From contig JAWKPM010000009.1 in the NCBI GenBank assembly GCA_041390625.1, positions 62,001-126,000 of the forward strand: a DNA stretch of 64,000 bases. The letters are read 5' to 3'. Below are positions 25,847 to 35,800 of the stretch, piece after piece (positions within the stretch are counted from its first letter, which is position 1; each line of letters starts with the position of its first letter). The position numbers and the translations under genes are program-made. The DNA comes from RBC038 sp041390625 (GTDB taxonomy: Bacteria > Chloroflexota > Dehalococcoidia > UBA2979). Under the pieces are notes generated by a model. That model saw only the letters and a list, made by a program, of their open reading frames with translations. It ran no database searches and was not told where the DNA came from.

Positions 25847-27387
25847 GCGATCCGATCGTCGAGACGTACGATGTCGCGTCGCTCGAGGCCTTCACAGCCG
25901 ACCTGGTCAGCGTGGGGTTTGAGCCCGTTCCCGGCACCCGCCGGCGACGGTGGCGCAGCGAGATCCACCCGGCGTTCGCGCCACTCACTGAGGCAACGAC
26001 GATGGACCTCGTCCTGGTTGACGGGTGGCCGTACGCGCCTCCGGCTCTGTTCGTGCAGGGGCTCAACACCAACCACTACACGCTGGATGGCCTCGTATGC
26101 ATGTGGCGCGAGGGTGACGCGAGCCTCGACTGGGTCACCGTCGAGGGCCTGAGCACGCGGATCGGGAAGTGGTGCAGGGACGCGGAGCAGGGGTGGGACA
26201 CCGACGATCTCGGTCGCGACGCTCTCCTGAACTTCAGGCAGAAGGATCGAATGCTCGCGACCTTCGATCTGCCCGCATTCCGGACCGCGCGGGGCAGCTG
26301 GGGAGACTTCCACGGCACGATACATCAGGAGCCGTGGCGCATCGACCTCGCCCCGAGCCGAGCGACGGCCCGCGAACATCTCGCCGGACTCTGGTTCCGC
26401 ACGGGACGGCTGGGAGTCCCTCCACGCCAGCTTTCCGAGGTCCGCAGCTGCCTCTCGCGCGCACAGTGGAAGGGGCTGGAGAGGGCGCTCGCGACGCGCC
26501 GCGCGAGCGACCCCGGCGCGCCGAGCGGTGGCGTTGATCTCATCCTCCTGTGCTGGGACAGGGGTGACCAAACCGAAGTGCTCGTGATTGCCTGCGTAGG
26601 TGCAGGCACCGAAGTGGAGGGTGTCGCTTTGCAGGCAGCCCCGAAGGATGAGGAGAACCTGATTCTGCGTGCCGGACCGGATGCGCAGGCGCTCCAAGGT
26701 CAGCGTGTCGTGCTGTTCGGTGCCGGGGCACTCGGCGGCCATGTCGCTGTTACGCTCGCCGAGAGCGGCGCTGGCTTCCTGCGGCTCGTGGACTCGGATG
26801 TGTTGGCCCCCGGCAACGTCGTGCGGCACGTCGCCGGCCACGGCTCCGTCGGCGCCGCGAAGGTACGCGCGGTGGACGCCATAGTCCGAAGTCACGCACC
26901 CTGGACCGAGGTCGAGTGCATCGAGGAGTCGCCGCTCAGGCCGAGCGAGATCGACGCCCTTATCGCCGATGTCGACATCGTCGTGGACGCGACGGGCAAC
27001 GCGGCCGCGACGTACGCTGTCGCAGCCAGAGCGAGCTTGGTGGGCCGACCGTTCGTGTCGGGCGCACTCCACCGAGGCGGACGGATCGGGCGTGTGCGGC
27101 GCTGTGCGCGCGCCGAGGACACGCCGTTGAATCAGCGTGACGCGCCGCACTATCCCCTGATCCCACCGGACGCCGAGGAAGACGTGGCTCGCGCCGCGGT
27201 CGGGTGTTCAGCGCCCGTCAACAACGCGCCTCCGTCATCGGTCCTCGCCTGTTCGTCGGTCATTGTTCAGGGCGCGATCGATGTCCTCCTGGAGCGTTTC
27301 GAGTTGCGGGATGAGGTTATCGACGTGTACCGACCGTTACCGGAGAACCCCCCATTCGACAGGATCGGCCGGATATTCGCAGCGTGA
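25843..27387 (+). CDS. CBASS Cap2-like E2-E1 fusion (ubiquitin-like conjugation enzyme)
   Basis: A 514-residue protein with an N-terminal E2-like domain (about residues 1-150; candidate catalytic Cys86 in LDGLVCMWREGD) and a C-terminal ThiF/E1 adenylation domain (GQRVVLFGAGALGG near 286-299, a candidate catalytic Cys455 in VGCSAP, and a C-terminal dimer-type region). In type II CBASS, Cap2 links the synthase C-terminus to targets and primes it. Translational coupling to the synthase supports that role. No JAB-family deconjugase (Cap3) gene follows; the next gene is a helicase-nuclease. Confidence 0.88.
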   Translation: MSDPIVETYDVASLEAFTADLVSVGFEPVPGTRRRRWRSEIHPAFAPLTEATTMDLVLVDGWPYAPPALFVQGLNTNHYTLDGLVCMWREGDASLDWVTVEGLSTRIGKWCRDAEQGWDTDDLGRDALLNFRQKDRMLATFDLPAFRTARGSWGDFHGTIHQEPWRIDLAPSRATAREHLAGLWFRTGRLGVPPRQLSEVRSCLSRAQWKGLERALATRRASDPGAPSGGVDLILLCWDRGDQTEVLVIACVGAGTEVEGVALQAAPKDEENLILRAGPDAQALQGQRVVLFGAGALGGHVAVTLAESGAGFLRLVDSDVLAPGNVVRHVAGHGSVGAAKVRAVDAIVRSHAPWTEVECIEESPLRPSEIDALIADVDIVVDATGNAAATYAVAARASLVGRPFVSGALHRGGRIGRVRRCARAEDTPLNQRDAPHYPLIPPDAEEDVARAAVGCSAPVNNAPPSSVLACSSVIVQGAIDVLLERFELRDEVIDVYRPLPENPPFDRIGRIFAA

Positions 27388-27457
27388 CTCGGTGACTGCT
27401 CTAGCGCGGTCTGGCTTCGCGGGTCGGATCGCGGCGTCGTGGTGAGGTGACCTACCG

Positions 27458-30400
27458 TTGCAATTGATCGACGGTCGCCTCGTCTACTCCGCAACCGACC
27501 TCGTCGGCTTCCTCGACTGCCGCCACCTCACCAACCTCGAGCACGCGGCCGTGGAAGGGCACCTCGCGCGGCCTGTGCGTGACGACCCGGTGCTGGACCG
27601 CATCGCGCAGCGCGGCGAGGAACATGAGCGGCGCTTCCTCGCGGATCTGACTGCCGAGGGTGTCGCCGTCGTGGAGCTCGAGCGTGACGAGGCGTTGCCG
27701 CCGTCGGAGCGTATCGCTCGTGGGCTGGCCGCCACCCTCGAGGCGATGCGTGACGGCGCCGACGTCATCTACCAAGCCGTGCTCTTCGACGGGCGGCGGC
27801 TCGGGTACGCGGACTTCCTGCGGCGCGTGGAACCGCCGAGCGACCTCGGTGCGTGGAGCTACGAGGTCTGGGACACGAAGCTGGCGCGTCACGCAAAGGC
27901 CTCAGCGGTGCTCCAGCTCTGCATGTACTCGGATCTGCTCGCCGCGATGCAAGGTGTCGAGCCCGAGCGGATGCACCTCGCGCTCGGCGGAGTGCAGCGC
28001 GAGACGGTCTCGTTCCGCGTCGCGGACTTCGCTGCCTACTACCGCTCGGTGGCGCGAGAGTTCGAGGCGATGCTGGAGTCCGCAAAGCCGGTCTTCCCCC
28101 TGACGACGAAGCCCGAGCCGGTCCAGCACTGCGAGGTCTGCCGCTGGAGCGTCGAGTGTCATGCGCAGTGGCGTCGGGAGGACGACCTCGCGCTGGTCGC
28201 CAACCTCACCTCGCGACAGCGGCGCGCGCTTCACAACAACGGCGTGACCACGCGCGCCGGGCTCGCCGAGTCGGCCCAGCCGCTCCCCGATCGCCTCGAC
28301 GGCGCTGGCCGCGAGGCACTCGCGCGCATCCGAGCGCAGGCCGAGATCCAGGTGCGCGGCGAGCGACGGGGCGCGGTGATCGCGGAGCGCATCGAGCCCG
28401 CACGCGACCGAGACGGCGCGCTCGTCCCGAACTGCGGGCTGCTGATGCTGCCCGAGCCGTCGCCCGGCGACCTCTTCTTCGACATCGAGGGCGACCCGTT
28501 CTTCAGCTCGCGAGAGGTCGACGGCATCGACTATCTCTTCGGCGTGATCGAGCCCGGTCGACCTGACGAAAAGGGCGACCCGGCGTTTCACGCCTTCTGG
28601 TCGATCGAGGACGGCACGGTGACGACGGCCGCGGAGCGGCGCGCCTTCGAGGCCTTCATCGACTTCGTGATCGATCGCCTCGACGCCGACCCGAAGCTGC
28701 ACGTCTACCACTACGCGCCGTACGAACCGACCGCGGTGAAGCGCCTCGCCGGCCGCTACGGCACACGCGAGGAGGAGGTCGACCGGCTGCTGCGCGGTGG
28801 CGTCTTCGTCGACCTCTACCGCGCCGTGCGCCAGGGCATCCGCGCCTCGGTTGAGAGCTACTCGATCAAGCGACTGGAGCCGCTCTACGGCTTCGCGCGC
28901 GAGGTGGAGCTGCGCGAGGCGGGCGAGAGCATCGTGGAGTTCGAGACCTGGCTCGAGCTGGGGCGCGGCGAAGGGCGCGACGAACTGCTCAATCGCATCG
29001 AGCGCTACAACCGCGACGACTGCCTCTCCACTTGGCGGCTGCGCGACTGGCTCGAGGCACAGCGCGCCGCGCTGGAGGCGGATCTGGGCGAGCGGCCACC
29101 GCGCCCGACGATGCCCGAGCCCGAGGAGACGGAGGACAGCGAGGCGCAACAGGCGGTGAACGCGCTGGTCGCTGCGTTGCTCGAGGGGCTGCCCGAGGAC
29201 CTGGAGGGCGCGCGCGATGACGAGCGCGGGCGCTGGCTGCTGGCGCAGCTATTGAACTGGCACCGCCGCGAGGCCAAGTCGTTCTGGTGGCGCTACTTCT
29301 TCCTCAGGGGCGAGCTGACCGACGAGGAGCGCCGCGAGGAGCCGGACGCGCTCGGCGAGCTGCGCTTCGAGCGCTCCTGGCCCGACCCGACGCCCAGGGC
29401 GCGTTCGACGATCTATCGCTTCCGCTTCCCGCCGCAGGAGCACAAGCTCAGGGTCGGCGACGCGCCGCACGACCCGGCGACCGGCGGCCCCGCCGGCACG
29501 ATCGTCCATCTCGACGACGAGGCCGGCGTCGTCGACCTGAAGCTCGGATCAGGCCGGACCGCGCCGACCTGTACCTCGCTCATCCCCCACGACTACTACC
29601 GTCCGCAGCCGAAGCCGGAGAGCCTGCAGCGGCTGGCGCGCTGGGTGCTGGCGCACGACATCGACGCACCCGGCGAGCAGCGCGCAGGGCGCGACCTGCT
29701 GATGCGGCGGCCGCCGCGGGCGGGACATGTCGTAGGAGCACCGCTCACACCTGACCTCGAGGAAGCGCAGGACGCCGCGCGCCGCCTTGTGCTGGCGCTC
29801 GACGAGAGCTACCTCGCGATCCAGGGGCCGCCCGGCTCGGGCAAGAGCACGGTCGGAGCGCAGATGATTGTCGACCTCGTACAGGCGGGCCGGCGCGTCG
29901 GCGTCACGGCGAACAGCCACAAGGTGATTGGCGAGCTGCTCGAGAAGACCGCGCGGGTGGCAGCGGAGCGCGGCGTCGAGGTGCGCATCGGCCAGCGCGC
30001 CAACGACGACGAGCCGGCCTACGCCGACGCGGTCCACCTCAAGGACAACGACGCCGCACGGGACTCGCTCATCGGCGGGACGCTCGACGTGGTCGGTGGT
30101 ACCGCCTGGCTGTGGTCCCGCGAGGACATGGCCGGCAGCGTCAACGTGCTCTTCGTCGACGAGGCGGGCCAGATGTCGCTCGCCGACGCGATCGCCGCCT
30201 CGTCCTGCGCGACGAACCTGGTGTTGCTCGGCGACCCGCAGCAGCTCGACCAACCGCTGCAGGGTGTGCACCCGCCGGGAGCGGAGCGCTCTGCACTGGC
30301 GCACGTGCTCGATGGTGAGCGCGTGATGCCTGGTCATCTCGGGCTCTTCCTCGACGGCACCTGGCGGCTCCACCCGGAAATCGCCGCATACACCTCGGAA

Positions 30401-30964
30401 GTGTTCTACGAGGACCGGCTGCACTCCCACCCCGGCCGCGACTCGCTAGCGGTCACCGGCGAGCCCCCGTTCTCAGGCGCCGGCATCCGCTTCCTCTCCG
30501 TGCCTCACGAGGGCCACTCGAGCGACTGTCCGGAGGAGGCCTCCGCCATCGCCGAGCTCATGCGTCGCCTGCTCGACTCGGGTGCGACGTGGACGGACGC
30601 GGGGGGTGCGACGCACCCGCTGACGCAGGACGACGTGCTGATCATCACGCCCTACAACGCGCAGGTCGCCCTGCTGACCGAGCAGCTGCCGGGCTTCCGC
30701 ATCGGCACCGTCGACAAGTTCCAGGGGCAGGAGGCACCGATCTCGATCTACTCGATGGCGACGAGCTCCGCCGAAGAAGCGCCTCGCGGTATGGAGTTCC
30801 TTTACAGCCTCAATCGCCTCAACGTCGCCACCAGCCGCGCCCAGTGCCTCGCGATCGTCGTCGCGAGCCCGGGCCTGCTCGGCGCGCGCTGCCGCACGCC
30901 CCGGCAGATGCAGCTCGCGAACGCGCTTGCCCGATTCGTCGAGGTGGCGGTGCAGCAGGGATAG
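27458..30964 (+). CDS. TM0106-type RecB nuclease / RNase H-like / DNA2-like helicase fusion
   Basis: A 1168-residue multidomain protein. The N-terminal RecB/Cas4-type PD-(D/E)xK nuclease shows D119, then EVWDTKLAR with D139 and K141; Cys21 with Cys225, Cys228 and Cys234 forms the likely iron-sulfur set of Cas4/AddB. An RNase H-like exonuclease region starts FFDIEGDPFF (Asp342, Glu344) and ends with YNRDDCLSTWRLRDW. A superfamily 1 helicase follows: GPPGSGKST near 790, FVDEAGQMS near 900, then TVDKFQGQEAP and NVATSRAQ. The TTG start has GGTGAGGTGA 7 nt upstream. It lies 70 bp after Cap2, so it may be co-transcribed. Similar proteins occur in defence islands; function here is inferred. Confidence 0.88.
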   Translation: MQLIDGRLVYSATDLVGFLDCRHLTNLEHAAVEGHLARPVRDDPVLDRIAQRGEEHERRFLADLTAEGVAVVELERDEALPPSERIARGLAATLEAMRDGADVIYQAVLFDGRRLGYADFLRRVEPPSDLGAWSYEVWDTKLARHAKASAVLQLCMYSDLLAAMQGVEPERMHLALGGVQRETVSFRVADFAAYYRSVAREFEAMLESAKPVFPLTTKPEPVQHCEVCRWSVECHAQWRREDDLALVANLTSRQRRALHNNGVTTRAGLAESAQPLPDRLDGAGREALARIRAQAEIQVRGERRGAVIAERIEPARDRDGALVPNCGLLMLPEPSPGDLFFDIEGDPFFSSREVDGIDYLFGVIEPGRPDEKGDPAFHAFWSIEDGTVTTAAERRAFEAFIDFVIDRLDADPKLHVYHYAPYEPTAVKRLAGRYGTREEEVDRLLRGGVFVDLYRAVRQGIRASVESYSIKRLEPLYGFAREVELREAGESIVEFETWLELGRGEGRDELLNRIERYNRDDCLSTWRLRDWLEAQRAALEADLGERPPRPTMPEPEETEDSEAQQAVNALVAALLEGLPEDLEGARDDERGRWLLAQLLNWHRREAKSFWWRYFFLRGELTDEERREEPDALGELRFERSWPDPTPRARSTIYRFRFPPQEHKLRVGDAPHDPATGGPAGTIVHLDDEAGVVDLKLGSGRTAPTCTSLIPHDYYRPQPKPESLQRLARWVLAHDIDAPGEQRAGRDLLMRRPPRAGHVVGAPLTPDLEEAQDAARRLVLALDESYLAIQGPPGSGKSTVGAQMIVDLVQAGRRVGVTANSHKVIGELLEKTARVAAERGVEVRIGQRANDDEPAYADAVHLKDNDAARDSLIGGTLDVVGGTAWLWSREDMAGSVNVLFVDEAGQMSLADAIAASSCATNLVLLGDPQQLDQPLQGVHPPGAERSALAHVLDGERVMPGHLGLFLDGTWRLHPEIAAYTSEVFYEDRLHSHPGRDSLAVTGEPPFSGAGIRFLSVPHEGHSSDCPEEASAIAELMRRLLDSGATWTDAGGATHPLTQDDVLIITPYNAQVALLTEQLPGFRIGTVDKFQGQEAPISIYSMATSSAEEAPRGMEFLYSLNRLNVATSRAQCLAIVVASPGLLGARCRTPRQMQLANALARFVEVAVQQG

Positions 30965-31262
30965 CGCTCGTTTCACCGCTACGCCTGTTTCACGAGCCGT
31001 GAACGAGTCGCATCCATGAAGAGAGGGAGTCGGCTGCGGCTCACGGCGAGACGGTGGTCGCATCGGACATATGACTGCGTTGCGGTGATGGTGGACTCCG
31101 CAAGTTTGACAACACACTCATAGCGGTGGCTGCGGAGTCAGTCAGGCGGCGGTCCCGATGCAGGGGCAGCCGATGACTGCTAACGAATCGTCGGCTGCTT
31201 GTCGGCATCTGCGAAGGATTCGTCAGCGATTCAGGCGAGAGCGAAGCGCGTGGTAAACGCCC
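30965..31262. other. Convergent intergenic region
   Basis: About 300 bp between the convergent helicase-nuclease gene and the minus-strand Dru/Dpt-like operon. It contains short imperfect inverted repeats (CTCGTTTCAC against GTGAACGAG near 30966-31007) that could help termination, but no coding sequence or recognised RNA. Confidence 0.4.
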
Positions 31263-32420
31263 TTAGTCTTGCGATGTGCTGCTGAGAAGGACTCGCCCCA
31301 CAATCCCGACTACTGCGACAGCCGCTGCAGCCACGACCCACCACCGAGCATCACTCCAGACGTCGTCTCGATTCACGGCAATCAAGACACCGAGCGCTGT
31401 CGTTCCCGAATAGGAGAGCGCCTCAGTCAGCAGGTACAGCCATAGGTGTGGCCCGCGCCACCAACGCCGCCTCACTTCCACGAGGAGCGACCACGACGGC
31501 GCTTGAAAGCCATCGTTGGCCGTTGCCTGAGCAAAGCTCACATCGACAGCAGCGTATCCTTCGCGACGCGTCGGGCGGACTGAGAACGGGATGAGTTGCC
31601 GATCATAGGCACCACTGATCGCCACACCAGGGCGCCCAAGCGAAGAGAGCCAGTCGCGATCGAACGTTGCTAGCAACTCCACCGGCCCTACGGACTGAGA
31701 CAGGGTGCCCGCCGGGACTGTAAATGAAACGTCGAGGGCGTAGCTTCGTCCCTCATCCAGCGAGTAAACGACCTCGGGAGGTTGGCGTTGCGTCCTTGGC
31801 TGGACTGCTCGGCCGATACGGTCTGAACTCACGCGGAGCTCTCTGATTCCATAGAAACCCGCGAACACAGTCCTATCGGGAGCGAACGCTGACGACGCGA
31901 GTACAGTCGCGAGTTGCTGGTACGCGTTTGCATCTTCGGTCCAGGCCGTGGCAGGAGCGGCCTTGATCAGCGAGGCGTACTTCTCGGGGGGGCGCAACTC
32001 AGCGGGCACGCTGGACTGGACGTCGGAGGTAGCAGACGTTGCATTGGTAGGCAGATTGAAATTGGTCAGTCGGAAGTGGAAGTGCGCGAACTCCCCATCG
32101 CTGTAGGCACGCAACACAACCCCACGCCGAATCGGGATTAGCGCGGTGACCGTTGGAGACGCGCCCTCTTCTGCCGCTTGGTCAACAAAGACGACCGTAA
32201 CGCGTGCTGCCTCAAGCCGAGGTGATGCATTACTTTCCAGGAGTTCCCACAGTTCGTCAGCTACATGCTGCTTTCGATAGCGGAAATGCTGAGTTGAACC
32301 AGTTGGGAGAGCAACGGACTGCAGCACATCCTGCGCGTAGAGGGGGCGTGTCGCGGACGAGAACAAGGACACCTCGGTCTGTTGCGGCGCTGCCCTCCGG
32401 CGTCGGATCCGCACACGCAT
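31263..32420 (-). CDS. Membrane-anchored protein of unknown function, last gene of the Dru/Dpt-like operon
   Basis: A 385-residue protein with a soluble N-terminal part of about 310 residues and two hydrophobic segments near the C-terminus (about 319-343 with LWLYLLTEALSYSGTTALGVLIA, and 354-378). The N-terminal part is beta-rich with no motif I recognise. The start lies 1 nt beyond the stop of the YunG-like gene, so it is co-translated with the operon. A C-terminal membrane anchor in a defence-type operon could mark a membrane effector, but nothing shows activity. Homologs are not recognised. Confidence 0.7.
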   Translation of the reverse strand: MRVRIRRRRAAPQQTEVSLFSSATRPLYAQDVLQSVALPTGSTQHFRYRKQHVADELWELLESNASPRLEAARVTVVFVDQAAEEGASPTVTALIPIRRGVVLRAYSDGEFAHFHFRLTNFNLPTNATSATSDVQSSVPAELRPPEKYASLIKAAPATAWTEDANAYQQLATVLASSAFAPDRTVFAGFYGIRELRVSSDRIGRAVQPRTQRQPPEVVYSLDEGRSYALDVSFTVPAGTLSQSVGPVELLATFDRDWLSSLGRPGVAISGAYDRQLIPFSVRPTRREGYAAVDVSFAQATANDGFQAPSWSLLVEVRRRWWRGPHLWLYLLTEALSYSGTTALGVLIAVNRDDVWSDARWWVVAAAAVAVVGIVGRVLLSSTSQD

Positions 32421-32421
32421 C

Positions 32422-32814
32422 CTAGGCCTGCTGCGGTGTCGTTTCGGACCAGGCGATGCCTCTAATCCGAGACTTCAAGCGCTGATACCGTTTTCTCGTC
32501 TCAGGGAACGACAGCACATAGGATCGCTCGCGCAACTCAGCACGAGACACGACCGCCGTTCCGCGGAACTGATGTCTCGTGAGGTCGACTTCCTCGCCCG
32601 ATGGTAGTCGGTTCCAGTAGTGTGAGATCCCGTCCACATCAGCGCGGAGTAGCTCGCCACCGAACGAGTCCTGGATGAGCAGCGCGGTGACAGCGCACTG
32701 ACCCCAGGCCGGATTCTCCAGCGACCAACCTAGCGGATCCGCTGATGTATCAGCTGTCCATGCCTTCTCGATTACCTCGCGGAGTTCGTCGAGCATTGCA
32801 GAAGACTGCTTCAT
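32422..32814 (-). CDS. YunG-like protein
   Basis: A 130-residue protein resembling the YunG family: NPAWGQCAVTALLIQDSFGGELL near residues 33-55 followed by SHYWNRLPSGEEVDLTRHQF. The Cys in GQC and the His in SHYW are conserved-looking and recall small papain-like folds, but no enzymatic role is established. The ATG at 32814 is chosen for the GAGG 6 nt upstream. It sits 8 bp after the HerA-type gene and 1 bp before the membrane gene, firmly inside the operon. Confidence 0.7.
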   Translation of the reverse strand: MKQSSAMLDELREVIEKAWTADTSADPLGWSLENPAWGQCAVTALLIQDSFGGELLRADVDGISHYWNRLPSGEEVDLTRHQFRGTAVVSRAELRERSYVLSFPETRKRYQRLKSRIRGIAWSETTPQQA

Positions 32815-32822
32815 CACGCACC

Positions 32823-35800
32823 TCAAGCCTGTGGACCATCACGCTGCCCGTTGTCGCGCTCGAAGTAGGGATTAATAGCGACCCTAACGAAGCGCGGAAA
32901 CTGCTTGCTATAAAGCACGCAGGTGAGCGGCGGTAGCCCGCGCATTATGCTGGCGAGGTGGTCGGCGTCGGGCCCCGAGGTCTTGCCGAGGATTGTGCGC
33001 TGAATGTCTCGGACCTGCTCGATGTTGGTCTGCGAGAAGTAGATCTTGGTCGCGGTGGACCCGGCGACCGCGGTCGGAAGGTCCGTTGGGAACTGCGACG
33101 CGATCACAACTCCCAGCCCGAACGCACGGCCCTCACGCATCAGCGGCTCCAAGAAAGGCGACTCGACCAGCCTCCACGCCTCGTCAAGAACAACAAGCCG
33201 GGCGAGCCGATGGGACTGTGGCTGACGAATCAGGTAGTTGTAGAACGCCATCAGGAAGAACTCCGCGACCGAGTTCTTCACCTCGTCGCCGGGGAGCTGC
33301 GCGAGCCGAATCACGGTGCTCTGTTCGAGCACGCTGGCGAAATCAGTGACTCGTGCCTCCGAACTGAACAGTTCTAGGTCGAAGATCGGCGACATCCGGC
33401 CGAGCAGTGCCTGATTGTCCTTGTCCTCGCGAAGCTCGTCCTGGATGGCCTCGAACGAGGGGTAGGTTTGATCGGCGTCAGGGACGAAGGCTCGCGTCGG
33501 TACCCCCGCCTTCTCATAGACGGTCTTCATTGCCTCGCGTAGCCGGTAGGCCTGCTGATCGCCCAGGTGGTAGATGCGCTTGATGATGTCTGTCAGCTGA
33601 TGCAGGTGGTGTGTCGGGTTGACGCGGCCGCCGCGCGGGTCGACCGCCGGTGCCAGCGGGTTGAATGGCAGGCTCTGGTCGCTTGGGTCGTAGACCCTGA
33701 GTCCTTCGGTCTCGGCGTAGGTCGGATCCGAGTAGTCGTCCTTGAAGTCGAGGATCAGCGCCGGTACTTCGTAGGGCCTTAGGTCGGCTAGGATCGTCTT
33801 CGTCGCCTGCGTTTTTCCGCTCCCAGTCTCCCCGGTGATCATGAGGTGGGGATTAGGCAGCCGGTCCTCGGGCGCTCCCGGGTCGAACCAGATCTCCCGC
33901 ACCTTGCCGTATTCGCCTGGAGCAGTGCCGAGCAGCGCACGGGGCCGCTCTGGCGCGGCGGCCGGAGGCTCCAACTCCTGGTCCGGCGTGGCGGTACCCG
34001 CGAACTCTGGCTCGCTTGTCTGACCGGCGGAATCAGACGGGGGCGGCGGCTGTTCGTCTGTCTCCGCTGGCAGCGCCTGTCGTTCTGAGTAGGCGGGCGG
34101 CTCGGTTTCGTCACCCCCATCCGCCTCGGGCTCCGGTCCGCGCGGCTCGGTCGGGACCAAGGCCTCGATCTGCCGCTCGTTGAGCTCGGTGACTTCGACC
34201 GGGAATGCGTTCTCGCCCTCATGGGCGACGGCTTTCGTATCTTTGAGCGATGACGAGTCGACTCCGAGGCGAACGTCGATCAGGTGGCAGCGCAAGTCCG
34301 TGGCGACTGACCCGTCAAGCAGCCGCTGTAGGCGGTCCGCCCAGAGCTTGCGCTCATCGGCAGTGTAGGCCCCCTTGGTCAGCTCACGATAAAGGTGTTC
34401 ACGCAGGATCTCGCGCCGAGCCGGGGTGGTGATCAACTCGTCGTCACGATGGGTCGAGAAGACCTGTTCCAGCAGGCGGCGCGTCGAGAGCATTTGGTCG
34501 ATCGCGGCCCCGGAGACGACACCACCGTCGACCGCGTACTCGACGCCCTTCGCCTGGACAGCCTTGACCTCGATAACACTCACAGTGCAGTGGTTGTTGG
34601 TCCAAGTGAACCCGACGAGATCCGCACGCAGCGGTTCGTCGCTGAGATGCAACCAGCGGCGCGCCTCTGCGCCGTCGAGGCTAACAAGCAGTCGTGTCGC
34701 GTCGTCGCCTGACCTGCGAAACCAACGCGCCGCGATGAGCGTCCCGAGCAGCCCCTTGATCCGGTTGAAGTTGGTCTTGCCCGATGCCTCTGGGCGAAGG
34801 TTGACGATGCCCGCGTCGAGCAAGTCGCTCAACTGCTCCAGAAGGTCGTCGAGGTCCTCGTTGCTTATGTAGGCGTTGTATTCGCGGACGACGTCGCGAA
34901 GTGGGCGGCGGAACGGGACGGTCGAGCGAGCGAAGCCGGCGAGATCGCGCTCGCCATCGCGCGCGGTCATGATTCGGAGAGCGCCGATGTGCAAGTCACG
35001 GTCGACCTGCCGGTCGGCGATGGCAGTCCAGGGGACACGGGTCGCAATTCCGTGGAGCGCCTCGCGCAACTTTCTCTGCTGGTGGACCGCAAGGTACGAC
35101 GTGCCGGCGGGGGCCAAGCGGCGCACCAAGTTGTCGTAGTCCTCGAACGGCCCGCCCGACGCTGGCTCCAGTTCGACCGTCTTGTGAATCTCTCGGTAGG
35201 CGATGCGCCGGGGCACCGCGAGTGGCTGAATCGGATGCAATGCCGCCCGCGCCGGATTCATTTGCCCGGTACTCTGGTCAAAGGCAACGACGAGGTGGTG
35301 GAGATCTTCTTCCGGCGGCCCGAGTTCCTGTCGTGGGAGTTCGCGCACCTCGAAGGTGAACAGGCGATGCGCTGTTATCGCGCGAAAAACACGGGCGATC
35401 CGATCCTCCTCAGCCTCGTCGAGCCTGAGTTCAACACCGACCTTCGTCCGAGGATGCCGGTAGACAGTGAGGTGGGCGCCGCCAAGCCGTCCGTCGTCCG
35501 CAAGGTCGGCAAGCATGGTTAGGTAGGCTCCCGCGTCCGGCGGATCGACCAGTCCGAGTCGGTAGCCGCGCTGCGAGTGTGGCTCAAGCGCCAACTGTGC
35601 CTCAACCAGCGCCCGCACGCTTGCAACGCCATCGTCGGAGATGCCACCCTCGGTCTCGCGGCCGAAGTACGGCAGCGGTCCCAGCCGGCTCAGGTACATG
35701 AGGATCGCCTCGGTGCTCACGGCTGTTGAGGGGATGAAGATCGAGGTCAGAAAGAATGGAAGTCGTTCGGCCGCCTGGACGACGAGCTCACGGTCTCGTT

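Noticed and set aside
27902..29149. 415-codon minus-strand frame inside the helicase-nuclease gene
   Set aside because: Antisense to a gene with well-placed catalytic motifs; no start context or domain.
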